From: Novosphingobium sp. PP1Y
GTDB lineage: Bacteria > Pseudomonadota > Alphaproteobacteria > Sphingomonadales > Sphingomonadaceae
Assembly (NCBI RefSeq): GCF_000253255.1
Contig: NC_015580.1
Span: forward strand, 2,493,001 to 2,557,000
Direction of reading: 5' to 3'
DNA length: 64,000 bases
The notes beneath the pieces were generated by a model. The model did no database searches. It saw nothing but the letters and a program-made list of their open reading frames with translations, and was not told the origin of the DNA. Positions 1-9,630 of the stretch are shown one piece after another; the stretch's first letter is position 1; every line of letters begins with the position of its first letter. A program made the translations under genes and the position numbers.

Positions 1-659
1 CCATTGCGCAGCGCTCGGATCGCGGCGACCACGAAGGGCCAGACAGGATAAAGGATCGCCGCGCTTGCAAGCAGGAACAAGGTGATGTTGAGATCGAGGC
101 CGAAAGGTGGGGTCAGCAAGGGGCGGTCCATCCCCATTGGAGACAGGCCGAAGATCGGAAGACCAAAGATCAGGCTGATGAAGAACCGGTTGCGCATGTC
201 GCGCGCCATCGCGGCCATGTCCATCCCCGCGCCGTGCCCCATTTCATGAGCCATGGCGTCGTGCGCCGCCCCCCCTTTGGCGGCAGCAGCGACGGCTCCC
301 GGCTGATCATGATGGACGTGACCGGACGCGGAGCCCGCGCGGTTCTGGCTGTTGTCGTCTGGAGTCACCACGGCATCTCGGGCGCAGACATGCCGGGGGA
401 CGAGACGGCCGCCGCAGTGAAACCCGCAGTCATTGATGATGCCGCGCAACTCGCCGACATTTATCAGCGTTTCGTCAAAGACGACCGTTACGCTCTCGGA
501 AGCGGGACTGGCTTCGGCGCTGAGCACTCCAGCGCGTTTTGAAAGCTGCTTTTCGACGCCAAGATGGTCGAGGCATTGGAACAGCCCGCGGGCTTCAAGT
601 GTCACGGTTGGCAAGGCAAGGCTCCGTTGTTGGTGTGGCTGGCCGGCGGTGTTCAGCAT
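1..659 (-). CDS. Heavy-metal (copper-type) P-type ATPase, N-terminal part, runs off the window
   Basis: The reverse strand is open from the ATG at 657-659 to base 1, so only the first ~219 residues are present. Residues ~13-75 form an HMA-like metal-binding fold with a degenerate cysteine pattern (GLFQCLDHLG, then CGFHCGG) in place of CxxC. A His/Met-rich linker follows (HVHHDQPG, HEMGHGAGMDMAAM), then the first membrane helices of a P1B ATPase (NRFFISLIFGLPIFGL). Family knowledge points to ATP-driven export of Cu+ or a related soft metal across the inner membrane. The catalytic domains lie outside the window, so the metal is inferred. No strong ribosome site precedes this ATG; the gap to the upstream small ORF holds an inverted repeat. 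Confidence 0.8.
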   Translation of the reverse strand, partial: MLNTAGQPHQQRSLALPTVTLEARGLFQCLDHLGVEKQLSKRAGVLSAEASPASESVTVVFDETLINVGELRGIINDCGFHCGGRLVPRHVCARDAVVTPDDNSQNRAGSASGHVHHDQPGAVAAAAKGGAAHDAMAHEMGHGAGMDMAAMARDMRNRFFISLIFGLPIFGLSPMGMDRPLLTPPFGLDLNITLFLLASAAILYPVWPFVVAAIRALRN

Positions 660-669
660 GGCCACAGGT

Positions 670-706
670 GTTCGAGGGGCCAAAGGGGGCGTGCGACCCC
701 TCGAAC
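670..706. repeat. 10-bp perfect inverted repeat upstream of the P-type ATPase
   Basis: GTTCGAGGGG (670-679) and CCCCTCGAAC (697-706) are perfect inverted copies separated by 17 bases, about 10 bases upstream of the ATPase start. It could be a leader hairpin or a dyad operator. It is not followed by a T-run, so it is not a typical intrinsic terminator. Confidence 0.5.
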
Positions 707-757
707 AGAGTGGTGCGGCGCACAAAGTGCTGCGCCACACGTGTTCAGCCTACAAAA

Positions 758-928
758 TCATCCGGTCGATTTGCACCCTTGTGAGTGCTTCGTTGCCGCG
801 TCTTCTGTGGCTCCTGGGTCTTGTGCGCCGGTATCTGCGGGACTTGCCGCCCGCTTGTTGCCGCAGCAGCATCCCGACGACTCCGTATTCTTGTCAGGCG
901 CCTCGTTCTGTTTCACTCGGCTCGTCAT
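758..928 (-). CDS. Small Cys-rich hydrophilic protein (56 aa)
   Basis: Starting at the ATG at 926-928, preceded by a strong GGAGG site about 6 bases away, this encodes a 56-residue polar protein with a CCC cluster (SGCCCGNKR) and a further Cys near the C-terminus. It is co-directional with the metal ATPase ~100 bp downstream. That context suggests a metal-binding accessory or buffering peptide, which is inference. I do not recognise the family. Upstream to 1226 I see no convincing gene, although a 76-codon reverse frame (970-1200) is open. Confidence 0.5.
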   Translation of the reverse strand: MTSRVKQNEAPDKNTESSGCCCGNKRAASPADTGAQDPGATEDAATKHSQGCKSTG

Positions 929-1226
929 GAATACCTCCATTAGTGGCTCCCTCCCTGAGGGGATATGGTTCAAGACGCACTGGCGGCATGAAACTTACAG
1001 TCCGGATCCGGAACCTTGGAAACCAGTTGAACCAGCCCTGGCCGGAGGGGGCCAGACTGGAGGATGCCGAAGAGTTCCATCGTGATGGCATCGTATAGCG
1101 CCTCCGGCAGGGATCTTCTCGGCGCGCTGATTACCGTTGCTCGGGATGACATGGACCAGCTTTCATTGTTGGTGCTGGCGAACGCGGCGCCGGCATTCAC
1201 ACGATTCTTCTCTTCCTTCGACTTCG

Positions 1227-2888
1227 TCAGTGGCGCACGGCCGCTTCTGCAAGCGCGGCACCGATCATCGCCTTTGCTTCACTCTCGATCTGATCGAGAT
1301 GGTCGAGGCTCCGGAAGCTTTCCGCGTAGATCTTGTAGATATCCTCCGTTCCCGAAGGCCGCGCCGCGAACCAGCCGTTCGCGCTTCGTACGCGCACGCC
1401 GCCCAAGGGAGCGCCGCTCGATGGCGCGGCGCTTTCGATGGCGATCACGGCTTCGCCAGCCAATTGTCCGGCCTCGAAACAGTGCGGCGTCAGCTGCCTG
1501 AGCTGCTCTTTCTCGCGTCTCGTCGCCGGAGCGTCGGTACGCCGGTAGAACGGCTTTCCAATCGTGGTGGTCACCTCGGCGTAGAGCGCAGTGGGATCGC
1601 GGCCCGTCTTCGCCATGATCTCCGCAGCAAGCAGGCCGAGCGCGATTCCATCCTTGTCGGTTGTCCATACCGAGCCGTTCTTGCGCAGCAGGGTCGCTCC
1701 GGCGCTTTCCTCACCCGCAAAGCCGAGCTTGCCTTCGAGCATGGCGTCGACGAACCATCTGAACCCGACCGGCGTTTCGACCAGGGGGCGATCGAGATGC
1801 GCGGCAAGCCGATCGATAAGCGCGCTCGTTACCATCGTTTTTCCGATCCCGGCGTCGCGCGGCCACTGAGGCCGGTTCATGAACAGATAGGCAACGCAAG
1901 CGGCGAGATAGTCGTTCGGAGGCATCAACCCCTGCGAGGCTGTAACAATACCGTGCCGATCGGCATCCGGATCGTTGCCCACGGATATGTCGAATCGGTC
2001 CTTGAGATCGAGTAGCTGCGCCATCGCATAGGGCGAAGAGCAATCCATTCTGATGCGGCCATCGCGATCGGCGGGCATGAACCCGAAGCTCGGATCGACG
2101 GTGCCGCTGACCAGGCAAGCGTCGAGCCGATAGAGCTCGATGATGGCAGGCCAGTAGTCGACGGAGCTGCCGCCGAGGGGGTCGATGCCAATTCGCAGGC
2201 TCGAGGCGCTGATCGCCTCGAAGTCGAGGACGTTGGCAAGATCGTCGACGTAGGCCGAACGGAAATCCTGCCGTGACAATGCGGATGAACGATAGGCCCG
2301 CTCGTAGGACATGCGGCGCACGCCGCCTAGCTTGGGGTCGAGTAGCGCGTTGGCGAGGCGCTCGATATTGCCGGCCACTTCCGGCTCCGAGGGTCCGCCA
2401 TGCGGCGGATTGTACTTGAAGCCGCCATCCTCCGGCGGATTGTGTGAAGGGGTTATCACGACGCCATCGGCAAGGCCGCTCGTGCGTCCGCGATTGTAAG
2501 AGAGAATCGCGTGAGAGATGACTGGCGTCGGCGTAAAGCCGTCGCGCGCGTCGGTCACGACGGCCACCTCATTCGCTGCGAATACCTCGATTGCTGTCCT
2601 TGCCGCCGGTCCCGACAATGCGTGCGTGTCGACCCCCAGGAACAAAGGACCGTCTATGCCGGTCCTTGCACGGTGAAGGCAGACCGCTTGGGCAATCGCC
2701 AGAATATGCGCCTCGTTGAACCTGCATTCGAGCGCCGAGCCGCGGTGGCCGGAAGTGCCGAACGTGACACGCTGGCCGGCGTTGCCAGGATCAGGGGCTA
2801 GGTCATGATAAGCACGGATCAGTCCCTCGACATCGACGAGCTGCGATGGATCGAGCCGTTTGCCTGCGTCGGGATGCGCGTCAGTCAT
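1227..2888 (-). CDS. pgm: Phosphoglucomutase (alpha-D-glucose-specific)
   Basis: 553 residues, the usual length for bacterial Pgm of the E. coli type. The phosphoserine loop TPSHNPP is at ~146-152, the Mg-binding loop GNDPDADRHG at ~304-313, the sugar-recognition GFAGEESAGA at ~389-398, and a C-terminal phosphate-binding RPSGTEDIYK near 517. It interconverts glucose-1-phosphate and glucose-6-phosphate in the cytoplasm, feeding glycogen, trehalose or envelope-sugar metabolism. ATG start at 2886-2888. It stands alone, followed 245 bp further upstream by the DUF4010 gene on the same strand. All catalytic motifs are intact, so I expect a working enzyme. Confidence 0.95.
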   Translation of the reverse strand: MTDAHPDAGKRLDPSQLVDVEGLIRAYHDLAPDPGNAGQRVTFGTSGHRGSALECRFNEAHILAIAQAVCLHRARTGIDGPLFLGVDTHALSGPAARTAIEVFAANEVAVVTDARDGFTPTPVISHAILSYNRGRTSGLADGVVITPSHNPPEDGGFKYNPPHGGPSEPEVAGNIERLANALLDPKLGGVRRMSYERAYRSSALSRQDFRSAYVDDLANVLDFEAISASSLRIGIDPLGGSSVDYWPAIIELYRLDACLVSGTVDPSFGFMPADRDGRIRMDCSSPYAMAQLLDLKDRFDISVGNDPDADRHGIVTASQGLMPPNDYLAACVAYLFMNRPQWPRDAGIGKTMVTSALIDRLAAHLDRPLVETPVGFRWFVDAMLEGKLGFAGEESAGATLLRKNGSVWTTDKDGIALGLLAAEIMAKTGRDPTALYAEVTTTIGKPFYRRTDAPATRREKEQLRQLTPHCFEAGQLAGEAVIAIESAAPSSGAPLGGVRVRSANGWFAARPSGTEDIYKIYAESFRSLDHLDQIESEAKAMIGAALAEAAVRH

Positions 2889-3133
2889 GCTCCATCATCC
2901 TCCGGAATCGATGCTTCGCCCGGATCTTGGTTCAACCGGCCGGATTTGGCTATCCAGTTGGCGACGCCTGGTCTTGTCTGCATGCGCGCGTCGTTTCGGG
3001 ATCAAGGGAAATGACATCCGCAAGGACGTGGTGTTGCACGAGTTCTTACAGCGAAGCCTCACGTTCTTTCGGCAAAAGCCATGATGCGCCACCCTGCGGC
3101 TATATATTCGGCCATTAGCACTCATGGCGGACG

Positions 3134-4396
3134 TCAGCCAATCGTCAGAAAAAGGGCTCCCCCGGCTGTGATGAGCGCCACCGCGCTTCCTGCGCCCACG
3201 ATGAGTCCATGCTTCGGCGAACCCGTCAGTGCGCCCAATAGGGATTTGGTCAATGTATTCGCCGTGACCGCCAAGCCGATGCCGATCGCGGCAATCTGCG
3301 GATCGAGCGCCCCTTTGGACAATTGGGACAAGGACAGACTGATCGCATCGACATCGGCCAATCCGGAAATCGCAGACAGCCCGAATACGCCGGCGGGACC
3401 GGAGAACTGCGCCGCAAGTTTCGAGACCAGCATGACCCCGGCAATGAGTCCGGCAAGCTTCAAGGCCGTGCCCAGTTCCAGCGGGCTGGTCATGGCAATT
3501 TGCGGCCGCTCCATGTTGCGCTTGCCGGCGCGTAAAATAAAGATGGCGCCCAGGATCAAGATGACAGAGCCCGAAATCGCCAGCGGCAGCATGATGAGGC
3601 CGAGCAGCGACGGATTGGCGATTCCGACGACGACGATCACACGCGCCATCATGACGGCACAGCTCATCAGCGTAGCGCCCGAAAGGAGCCAGCAGGCGTC
3701 CGGATGGGCCCTTGCCATCTTCGCGAAAGTCAAAGCGGCAGCGGTCGATGACGCCAGGCCGCCGGCAAGTGCGGATACGATCAGGCCGGCTCGCTCGCCG
3801 AAAATGCGGATCGCGAAATAGCCAAGAAAGGAAACGGCGGCGAGGAGGATCGTGAATCGCCAAATCTCGGTCGGATTGATCGCGTTCCATGGATCGATCG
3901 CCTTGTCGGGCAAAATGGGCGCAATGAGAGCGGTCATCACGACGAGAATGACGAATGCACGGATCTCCGGCCAGGTGAGCATTTTCAGCCACGCATGAAG
4001 AGGCTGCTTGAATGCGAGCATGGCCGTCGCCGCCGCTGCCGATGCAATTGCCACCGACATCTCGCCCAGAACTGCATAGGCTCCGAGCAGGAACGCCAGG
4101 AGTCCGGCAACAGTGCCGGTAACACTGAAGCCTTGTTCGGTTCGCGCTTCTAGATATTGGAAAGCGGCCGTGATCAGTCCGAACGTCAGGAATGCAAAGC
4201 TGAGAAAAATCGCTCCTGCGGTGGACGCGACAAGAGCACTGATACCTCCGAGCAAGCCGGAAAGACCATAGGTTCTGAGACCGGCCGCGCGCTTTCCTTC
4301 AGGTACTTCGCGAAGGCTCCAGCCGCGTTCGAGACCAAAGAGCAGACCGATTGCAAGCGCGATGGCAAGGCGTTCAAACTGGCTATCGATGGGCAT
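3134..4396 (-). CDS. MgtC-like/DUF4010 multi-pass membrane protein
   Basis: 420 residues, nearly all hydrophobic, with roughly a dozen predicted membrane helices. The N-terminus (LAIALAIGLLFGLERGW) is the MgtC/SapB-like signature and the C-terminal half (around TALKLAGLIAGVMLVSK, then FGLSAISGLADVDA) matches DUF4010. Family members are inner-membrane proteins whose transport substrate is not settled. The gene shares strand with pgm and is separated from it by ~245 bp without an obvious hairpin. Start is ATG 4394-4396. Confidence 0.85.
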   Translation of the reverse strand: MPIDSQFERLAIALAIGLLFGLERGWSLREVPEGKRAAGLRTYGLSGLLGGISALVASTAGAIFLSFAFLTFGLITAAFQYLEARTEQGFSVTGTVAGLLAFLLGAYAVLGEMSVAIASAAAATAMLAFKQPLHAWLKMLTWPEIRAFVILVVMTALIAPILPDKAIDPWNAINPTEIWRFTILLAAVSFLGYFAIRIFGERAGLIVSALAGGLASSTAAALTFAKMARAHPDACWLLSGATLMSCAVMMARVIVVVGIANPSLLGLIMLPLAISGSVILILGAIFILRAGKRNMERPQIAMTSPLELGTALKLAGLIAGVMLVSKLAAQFSGPAGVFGLSAISGLADVDAISLSLSQLSKGALDPQIAAIGIGLAVTANTLTKSLLGALTGSPKHGLIVGAGSAVALITAGGALFLTIG

Positions 4397-4857
4397 ACCG
4401 CGAACCCTTGTCTCAACAACATTGCCGTCAACCGATCAGCCTCCGCCGGTCAGACAAAGAGCAATCTCAAGGTGCAGGACGTAGGCGAAGCGGCGGCCTT
4501 ACAGAAGGGTCGGCCTCGTTCCGCACATCAGCGGTATCGGCAGAGCTGCGGGATCGAGGGCTCGCAGCGGGCGAAGACTTGTTTCTCGGAATGTCGGCGT
4601 GTTTGTGCTCCGGATCACCAACAGGCAAATCGATGTACGAAGTCGGTTGAACGAGCTTTTGATCGTTCGTGACTTTGTCGACTCGCTGGAGGTTAATTCG
4701 TTGGGGGACTGGGCACCGCACTGTTCAGCTGCTCCCGCCTGGTAGATGCCGCAGCGAACATTGCAGCGTCGAATCATAAGGCTCCCATGCCGATTTCATC
4801 GATCCACGTGATCTGACGCTTCCTCGCGAACTGTAAGCCGCGTGCGACCCGCGCGTC
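4397..4857. other. Intergenic region between divergent DUF4010 and FtsH-like genes
   Basis: 461 bases between divergently transcribed genes. Open frames here lack ribosome sites and recognisable protein features. Promoters for both neighbours should lie here, but I cannot pick out a convincing -35/-10 pair. Confidence 0.5.
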
Positions 4858-4908
4858 ATGATTATGTTCGCGAGGCGTGTTCGTTCAGCCTGGATGGGAA
4901 CAGACATT

Positions 4909-6834
4909 ATGCCGAGACTGACAGTTTCAGGAGTTGGCGTTGGTATTGCCCTGCTCATGGCAACTCTTGCTCATGTCCCCGAGGCGCGGTCACAGGCCAT
5001 CACAGATGCCGGTTGGAGCACGGCCATGGCAAGTAGTAATGGTGCCGATACCTCCGCGGCAAAGGTCGAGCCCGATCTCGAGATCGCCTATTCGGACTTC
5101 ATCGCTCGCATCGACAGGAACGACGTTCGCGAGGTCGTGATCTCCGACAGTATGGTCAAGGGTGTGCTGGCTGACGGAAAGCGTTTCCAAACGACCACCC
5201 CGCAGGACGCCGGCCTCGTACCACGGCTGCTCGATCACCGCGTAAGAATAACCGCCGCGCAGAGCAAGACCGGGCTGTCCTCAGCCGGCTGGTTGTGGTT
5301 GTTCTTTCTGCCGCTTCTTCCGCTCGTGGCGATTGCGGGTTTCGCGATCTGGTCCCGGAAGCGTCAGGCCAAGAGCGGAGGCGGGGCATTCGGCATCCGA
5401 CAATCCCAAGCGAAGCAAGTCGAAACCGACGCGCCGCCTGTGACTTTCAAGGACGTTGCCGGCATCGATGAGGCGGAGTTCGAGTTAAGCGAAATCGTCG
5501 AGTTTCTGAAGCGACCGGAGAGATTCCAGCGGCTTGGTGGAAAGATACCCAAAGGTTGCCTGCTCAGCGGGCCGCCTGGGACCGGAAAGACCCTGCTCGC
5601 ACGGGCAATGGCGGGTGAAGCAGGCGTGCCCTTTTTCTCGATGTCCGGCTCTGCGTTCGTTGAAATGTTCGTGGGCGTTGGAGCGCGCCGCGTGCGGGAT
5701 TTGTTCGCTCAGGCGAAAAAGAACGCACCTTGCGTCGTCTTTATCGACGAGATCGATTCTGTCGGACGACACCGGAGCGCTGGCGTGGGGGGCGGTAACG
5801 ACGAGCGCGATCAGACGCTCAATCAGCTGCTTGTCGAAATGGACGGATTTGCCGGTGACCAGGGCGTCATTGTCGTCGCCGCCACAAACCGCCCGGACGT
5901 CCTGGATCCCGCATTGCTACGGCCCGGGCGCTTCGATCGCCAGGTGGTGGTGCCTGCTCCTGACGTCGGTGGCCGCGAAAAAATTCTGCGTGTTCACTTG
6001 CGGCACGTTCCTTTGGCGCCGGATGTGGACGCGCGTGTCATGGCGCGGGCAACCCCGGGCTTTTCCGGAGCGGACCTTGCCAACCTGGTCAACGAAGCCG
6101 CGCTGCTCGCGGCCCGGTCCGGCGCTGAACGCGTCTCTACAGCCGAACTGGAGGCGGCGCGGGACAAGGTTCTGCTTGGCGCCGAGCGACGCTCCCTGGC
6201 GATGACCGCCGATGAAATACTCACGACAGCCTATCACGAGGCAGGACACGCCTTGGTCGCTCTGCATGTCCCCGGCCATGATCCGTTGTACAAGGTGACG
6301 GTCATTCCGCGCGGTCGTGCCCTTGGCGTCACGATATCGCTTCCGGAGCGCGACCGTTACGGCCTTGCCCGCGTGGAACTGGAGGCGAAGATTGCCATGA
6401 TGTTCGGCGGGCGCGTCGCGGAAGAACTCACCTTCGGGAAGGACAGGATTACCACGGGCGCCAGTGACGACATCCGCCAGGCCACCGTCCTCGCGCGGCG
6501 CATGGTCACCGAGTTCGGTTTCAGCGACCGGCTCGGCCCGCTGCGCTACATTGGCAGTGACGAGGAAGTTTTCCCACACGGTCACGCTGCCATTTCCGAA
6601 ACGACCGCAAGCATGATCGATGAGGAGACCCGGCGCATCGTCGAGGAAGGCGAATCCCGAGCCCGCAAACTGCTCACCGACCACAGGGACCAGCTTCGGC
6701 AGCTGGCCGAGGCGCTGATCGAGCACGAAACCCTTTCCGGCGAGGAGATCCGATGGCTACTGAGAAATCCCGCAACAGATTTTGCTCTTGATCGCATGTT
6801 GGAACCAGGGCCGACACCGGAATGGATCGGCTGA
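4909..6834 (+). CDS. ftsH: FtsH-family ATP-dependent zinc metalloprotease (divergent copy)
   Basis: About 641 residues from the ATG at 4909; an in-frame ATG at 4858 would add 17, but only the later start gives a clean N-terminal membrane segment (LTVSGVGVGIALLMATLA) and it has a weak GGGA upstream. Then come a short periplasmic domain, a second membrane helix (WLWLFFLPLLPLVAIAGF), an AAA domain with Walker A GPPGTGKT and Walker B VVFIDEID, the second region of homology with arginine fingers, and a zinc site HEAGH. FtsH degrades misfolded membrane and regulatory proteins. Intact motifs suggest activity. It is not adjacent to tilS or folP as chromosomal ftsH often is, so it is an accessory copy. 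Confidence 0.93.
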   Translation: MPRLTVSGVGVGIALLMATLAHVPEARSQAITDAGWSTAMASSNGADTSAAKVEPDLEIAYSDFIARIDRNDVREVVISDSMVKGVLADGKRFQTTTPQDAGLVPRLLDHRVRITAAQSKTGLSSAGWLWLFFLPLLPLVAIAGFAIWSRKRQAKSGGGAFGIRQSQAKQVETDAPPVTFKDVAGIDEAEFELSEIVEFLKRPERFQRLGGKIPKGCLLSGPPGTGKTLLARAMAGEAGVPFFSMSGSAFVEMFVGVGARRVRDLFAQAKKNAPCVVFIDEIDSVGRHRSAGVGGGNDERDQTLNQLLVEMDGFAGDQGVIVVAATNRPDVLDPALLRPGRFDRQVVVPAPDVGGREKILRVHLRHVPLAPDVDARVMARATPGFSGADLANLVNEAALLAARSGAERVSTAELEAARDKVLLGAERRSLAMTADEILTTAYHEAGHALVALHVPGHDPLYKVTVIPRGRALGVTISLPERDRYGLARVELEAKIAMMFGGRVAEELTFGKDRITTGASDDIRQATVLARRMVTEFGFSDRLGPLRYIGSDEEVFPHGHAAISETTASMIDEETRRIVEEGESRARKLLTDHRDQLRQLAEALIEHETLSGEEIRWLLRNPATDFALDRMLEPGPTPEWIG

Positions 6835-7080
6835 TCCAGAAGTGCCAGGTAAGCAGGACACCGCCTCTTCGGGGCAAGGCAGCGGATCAATGCGAGGGGA
6901 TAAGTCGCCGAATCCAAGACATTATCTTGTTCCGTCTTGGCGCTTGATACAGCTGTCGCAGCGGGATCAAAATTGCTTCAAAGAGCGCACCCTGGGAGTT
7001 TCTGCTTCAAATGGGTGAGCAGAGCCATCTGCCTTAGCTGTTCCCAAAATTCTGTACGTCGTGAAGAAGAGATTGAGACA

Positions 7081-9072
7081 ATGAGCACAGAGCATTTCCC
7101 CGGACTGAAAGCCCCAGTCATTGCTCCCGAGGGCTTTGAATTCGAGCCGGATGCTGCAGGAAGCTATTGGCATCATACACCTGAAAATACGCGTCCGCCC
7201 TTCGATATGATCGGCATGTATCAGCGTAACAAGCCGCTCCCCACGCCCGGCATCGAAACCCGCAAGGCCTATATCGTCGGCACCGGTATTGCTGGCCTGG
7301 CCGCCGCTTTTTACCTGATCCGCGATGCACACATGCCGCCTGAAAACATCACCATCTTCGAAAATCTCCCCGTCGAGGGCGGTTCGCTCGATGGCGCGGG
7401 CAATGCGGAGGACGGTTTCATCATTCGCGGCGGTCGCGAGATGAACTGGAACTACGATAATTTTTGGGACATTTTCCAGGATGTTCCGGCGCTGGAGCTG
7501 CCCGAAGGATATTCGGTGCTCGACGAATACCGTATGGTCAACGATGCCGATCCAAACTGGTCGAAGGCACGGCTGATCCATAAGCAGGGCCAGATCAAGG
7601 ACTTCTCGAATTTTGGCCTCAGCAAATCCGAGCAGCTGGAGGTGATGCGTCTCCTCCTGAAGCGCAAGGAAGAGCTCAACGACGTTACGGTCGAGCAGTA
7701 TTTCTCGAAGGGTTTCCTTGCCAGCAATTTCTGGATGTTCTGGCGCACGATGTTTGCCTTCCAGAACTGGCATAGCGTGCTGGAAATGAAGCTCTACCTC
7801 CATCGCTTCCTGGATGCGGTCGATGGCTTTGCCGATATGTCGACCCTGGTCTTCCCGAAATACGACCAGTTCGACAGTTTCGTCCGTCCGCTATCCAAGA
7901 TGCTGCGCGACAAGGGCGTCAAGGTCCGTTACGATGTGCAGGTTCGCAATCTCAGGCTTGAGATTGTGGGCGATAAGAAGACGGTGACGGGTCTAGTATG
8001 CCGGACGCGCGAGGGCGTTGAAGAGGTGACAGATGTCGATGCACGCGATCTCGTTTTCGCGATCACCGGTTCGCTGACGGAAGGCACCGCTTACGGCGAT
8101 CTCGAGACCCCTCCGAATTTGCAGCGCGGCAAGGTCGAGCCCGGGGAAGACAGCGACTGGGTTCTCTGGAAGAACCTTGCGAAGACCTCGCCCGTTTTCG
8201 GCAAGCCCGAAAAATTCTATTGCGACACCGACCGGTCGATGTGGGAATCGGCCACGCTGACCTGCAAGCCGTCGCCCTTCGTTGAAAGACTCAACGAGCT
8301 TTCGGTCAACGATCCCTATTCGGGACGTACCGTGACAGGCGGGATCATCACCTTCACCGACAGCGCATGGCTCTTGAGCATGACCTGCAACCGCCAACCC
8401 CATTTCCCCACCCAGCCTTCCGACACGCTGGTTCTCTGGGTCTATGGTCTCTTCATGGACAAGAACGGCGACTATGTGAAGAAGCCGATGCCGCAATGCA
8501 CCGGCAAGGAGGTTCTGGCCGAGCTTTGTTATCACCTCGGCATTGTCGATCGGCTGGAAGAGATTGCCGCGAATACCAAGGTTCGCCTCGCGCTGATGCC
8601 CTACATCACGGCCGAGTTCATGCCGCGTGCCGCCGGTGACCGGCCGCATGTCGTGCCGGAAGGTTGCACCAACCTCGGCCTGCTGGGGCAGTTCGTCGAA
8701 ACCCGCAACGACATCGTTTTCACGATGGAAAGCTCGGTCCGCACCGCGCGCGTTGCCGTCTACACGCTGGTGAACATTCCGAAGCAGGTGCCCGACCTCA
8801 ACCCGACGCAATACGACATCCGCAACATGCTGAAGGGCGCCCGTGCGCTGAACAACAACCAGCCGTTCCTGGGCGAACGGTTGCTGCACCGGCTGCTCGA
8901 CAACACCTACTTCGCCCATATTTTGCCTCCGCTTCCCGAAGCCGAGGCAAAAAAAGACGGCCATTTCGAGCAAGAGTTCGAGAAGCTGATGAAGATGGGC
9001 GACGGCTTCCTGAAAACCGTCGGGGCCAAGGTGGCCGATATCGCGGAATATCTGCGAAAAAGGGCCTCATGA
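7081..9072 (+). CDS. ohyA: Oleate hydratase (FAD-dependent)
   Basis: 663 residues from the ATG at 7081, preceded by GAAGAAGAG; an upstream in-frame start at 6937 adds only non-conserved residues. The Rossmann FAD-binding motif GTGIAG is at ~67-72, followed by EGGSLDGAG and a GGREM stretch characteristic of the myosin-cross-reactive-antigen/oleate hydratase family. The enzyme adds water to the cis-9 bond of oleate, giving 10-hydroxystearate, and is associated with fatty-acid detoxification at membranes. It lies ~250 bp downstream of an FtsH gene on the same strand. Length and motifs are complete. Confidence 0.93.
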   Translation: MSTEHFPGLKAPVIAPEGFEFEPDAAGSYWHHTPENTRPPFDMIGMYQRNKPLPTPGIETRKAYIVGTGIAGLAAAFYLIRDAHMPPENITIFENLPVEGGSLDGAGNAEDGFIIRGGREMNWNYDNFWDIFQDVPALELPEGYSVLDEYRMVNDADPNWSKARLIHKQGQIKDFSNFGLSKSEQLEVMRLLLKRKEELNDVTVEQYFSKGFLASNFWMFWRTMFAFQNWHSVLEMKLYLHRFLDAVDGFADMSTLVFPKYDQFDSFVRPLSKMLRDKGVKVRYDVQVRNLRLEIVGDKKTVTGLVCRTREGVEEVTDVDARDLVFAITGSLTEGTAYGDLETPPNLQRGKVEPGEDSDWVLWKNLAKTSPVFGKPEKFYCDTDRSMWESATLTCKPSPFVERLNELSVNDPYSGRTVTGGIITFTDSAWLLSMTCNRQPHFPTQPSDTLVLWVYGLFMDKNGDYVKKPMPQCTGKEVLAELCYHLGIVDRLEEIAANTKVRLALMPYITAEFMPRAAGDRPHVVPEGCTNLGLLGQFVETRNDIVFTMESSVRTARVAVYTLVNIPKQVPDLNPTQYDIRNMLKGARALNNNQPFLGERLLHRLLDNTYFAHILPPLPEAEAKKDGHFEQEFEKLMKMGDGFLKTVGAKVADIAEYLRKRAS

Positions 9073-9199
9073 GGCAGGTCTGTTGCTGAATAATCGTCGC
9101 GCATCCGGTTCATCGTATACGCGACGTTTCTTCGTGTTGCCGATTCGCCCATTCGACGATCGTCGGCCCGCGCCTTTCCACCCCCACTAAATCCCTCCG

Positions 9200-9470
9200 C
9201 AACAATCGAAGATTCGAGAACCGGGTCATAGCCGATGACCATTGCGCCCTTTCGGGCGGCGCCGCGGACGACTTCGAAGCCGTAGCGCGTCATGTCCTGT
9301 TCATAGATGGCGAGCGTATCCGCCAGCGTCGCTTTGCAGCGTGACACTGCCAGAAGCTGGCGCCCCAGATTACTGCCAGAAGCTGGCGCCCCAGATTGGC
9401 GACATCGCGGAGCGCGACGTTGGCGCCGCGCTCCGCTCAATGTTCCTCCATCACGTCCAGCCCGATCGAG
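9200..9470 (-). pseudogene. Remnant of an FAD-dependent monooxygenase C-terminus
   Basis: In two reverse frames the translation reads GANVALRDVANLGRQLLA and then TLADTLAIYEQDMTRYGF, which resembles the C-terminal FAD-domain helix region of group A flavin monooxygenases (TetX/UbiH-like). The frame switch falls exactly at a 26-bp tandem duplication. A stop codon (TGA) precedes the first block and no N-terminal domain exists. Family assignment is from pattern memory and is tentative. Confidence 0.45.
9346..9397. repeat. Perfect 26-bp tandem duplication
   Basis: The 26 bases at 9346-9371 (ACTGCCAGAAGC...CCAGATT) are repeated without change at 9372-9397. Because 26 is not a multiple of three, the duplication shifts the reading frame of the flavin monooxygenase remnant on the reverse strand. 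Confidence 0.9.
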
Positions 9471-9630
9471 GGCTTCGCATCCAAAAAGTTTGGCCCGTGG
9501 ACCGAAAGGCGGCGCGCGGCCTCCGCTGAAGTCATAGTCAGGACCGTTGCTGGCTATTTCGGGAGCCTCTGAACAAGTTGGCCTTGCTGCGACAATGATG
9601 ATGTGATTCCCTTCGCAACTGGAGGGCCGG

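Noticed and set aside
1137..2015. Long plus-strand open frames across pgm
   Set aside because: They are antisense to a complete phosphoglucomutase with all motifs and have no domain signal; high GC makes such frames common.
4499..4777. 92-codon reverse frame between DUF4010 and ftsH
   Set aside because: No ribosome site, no hydrophobic or conserved pattern.
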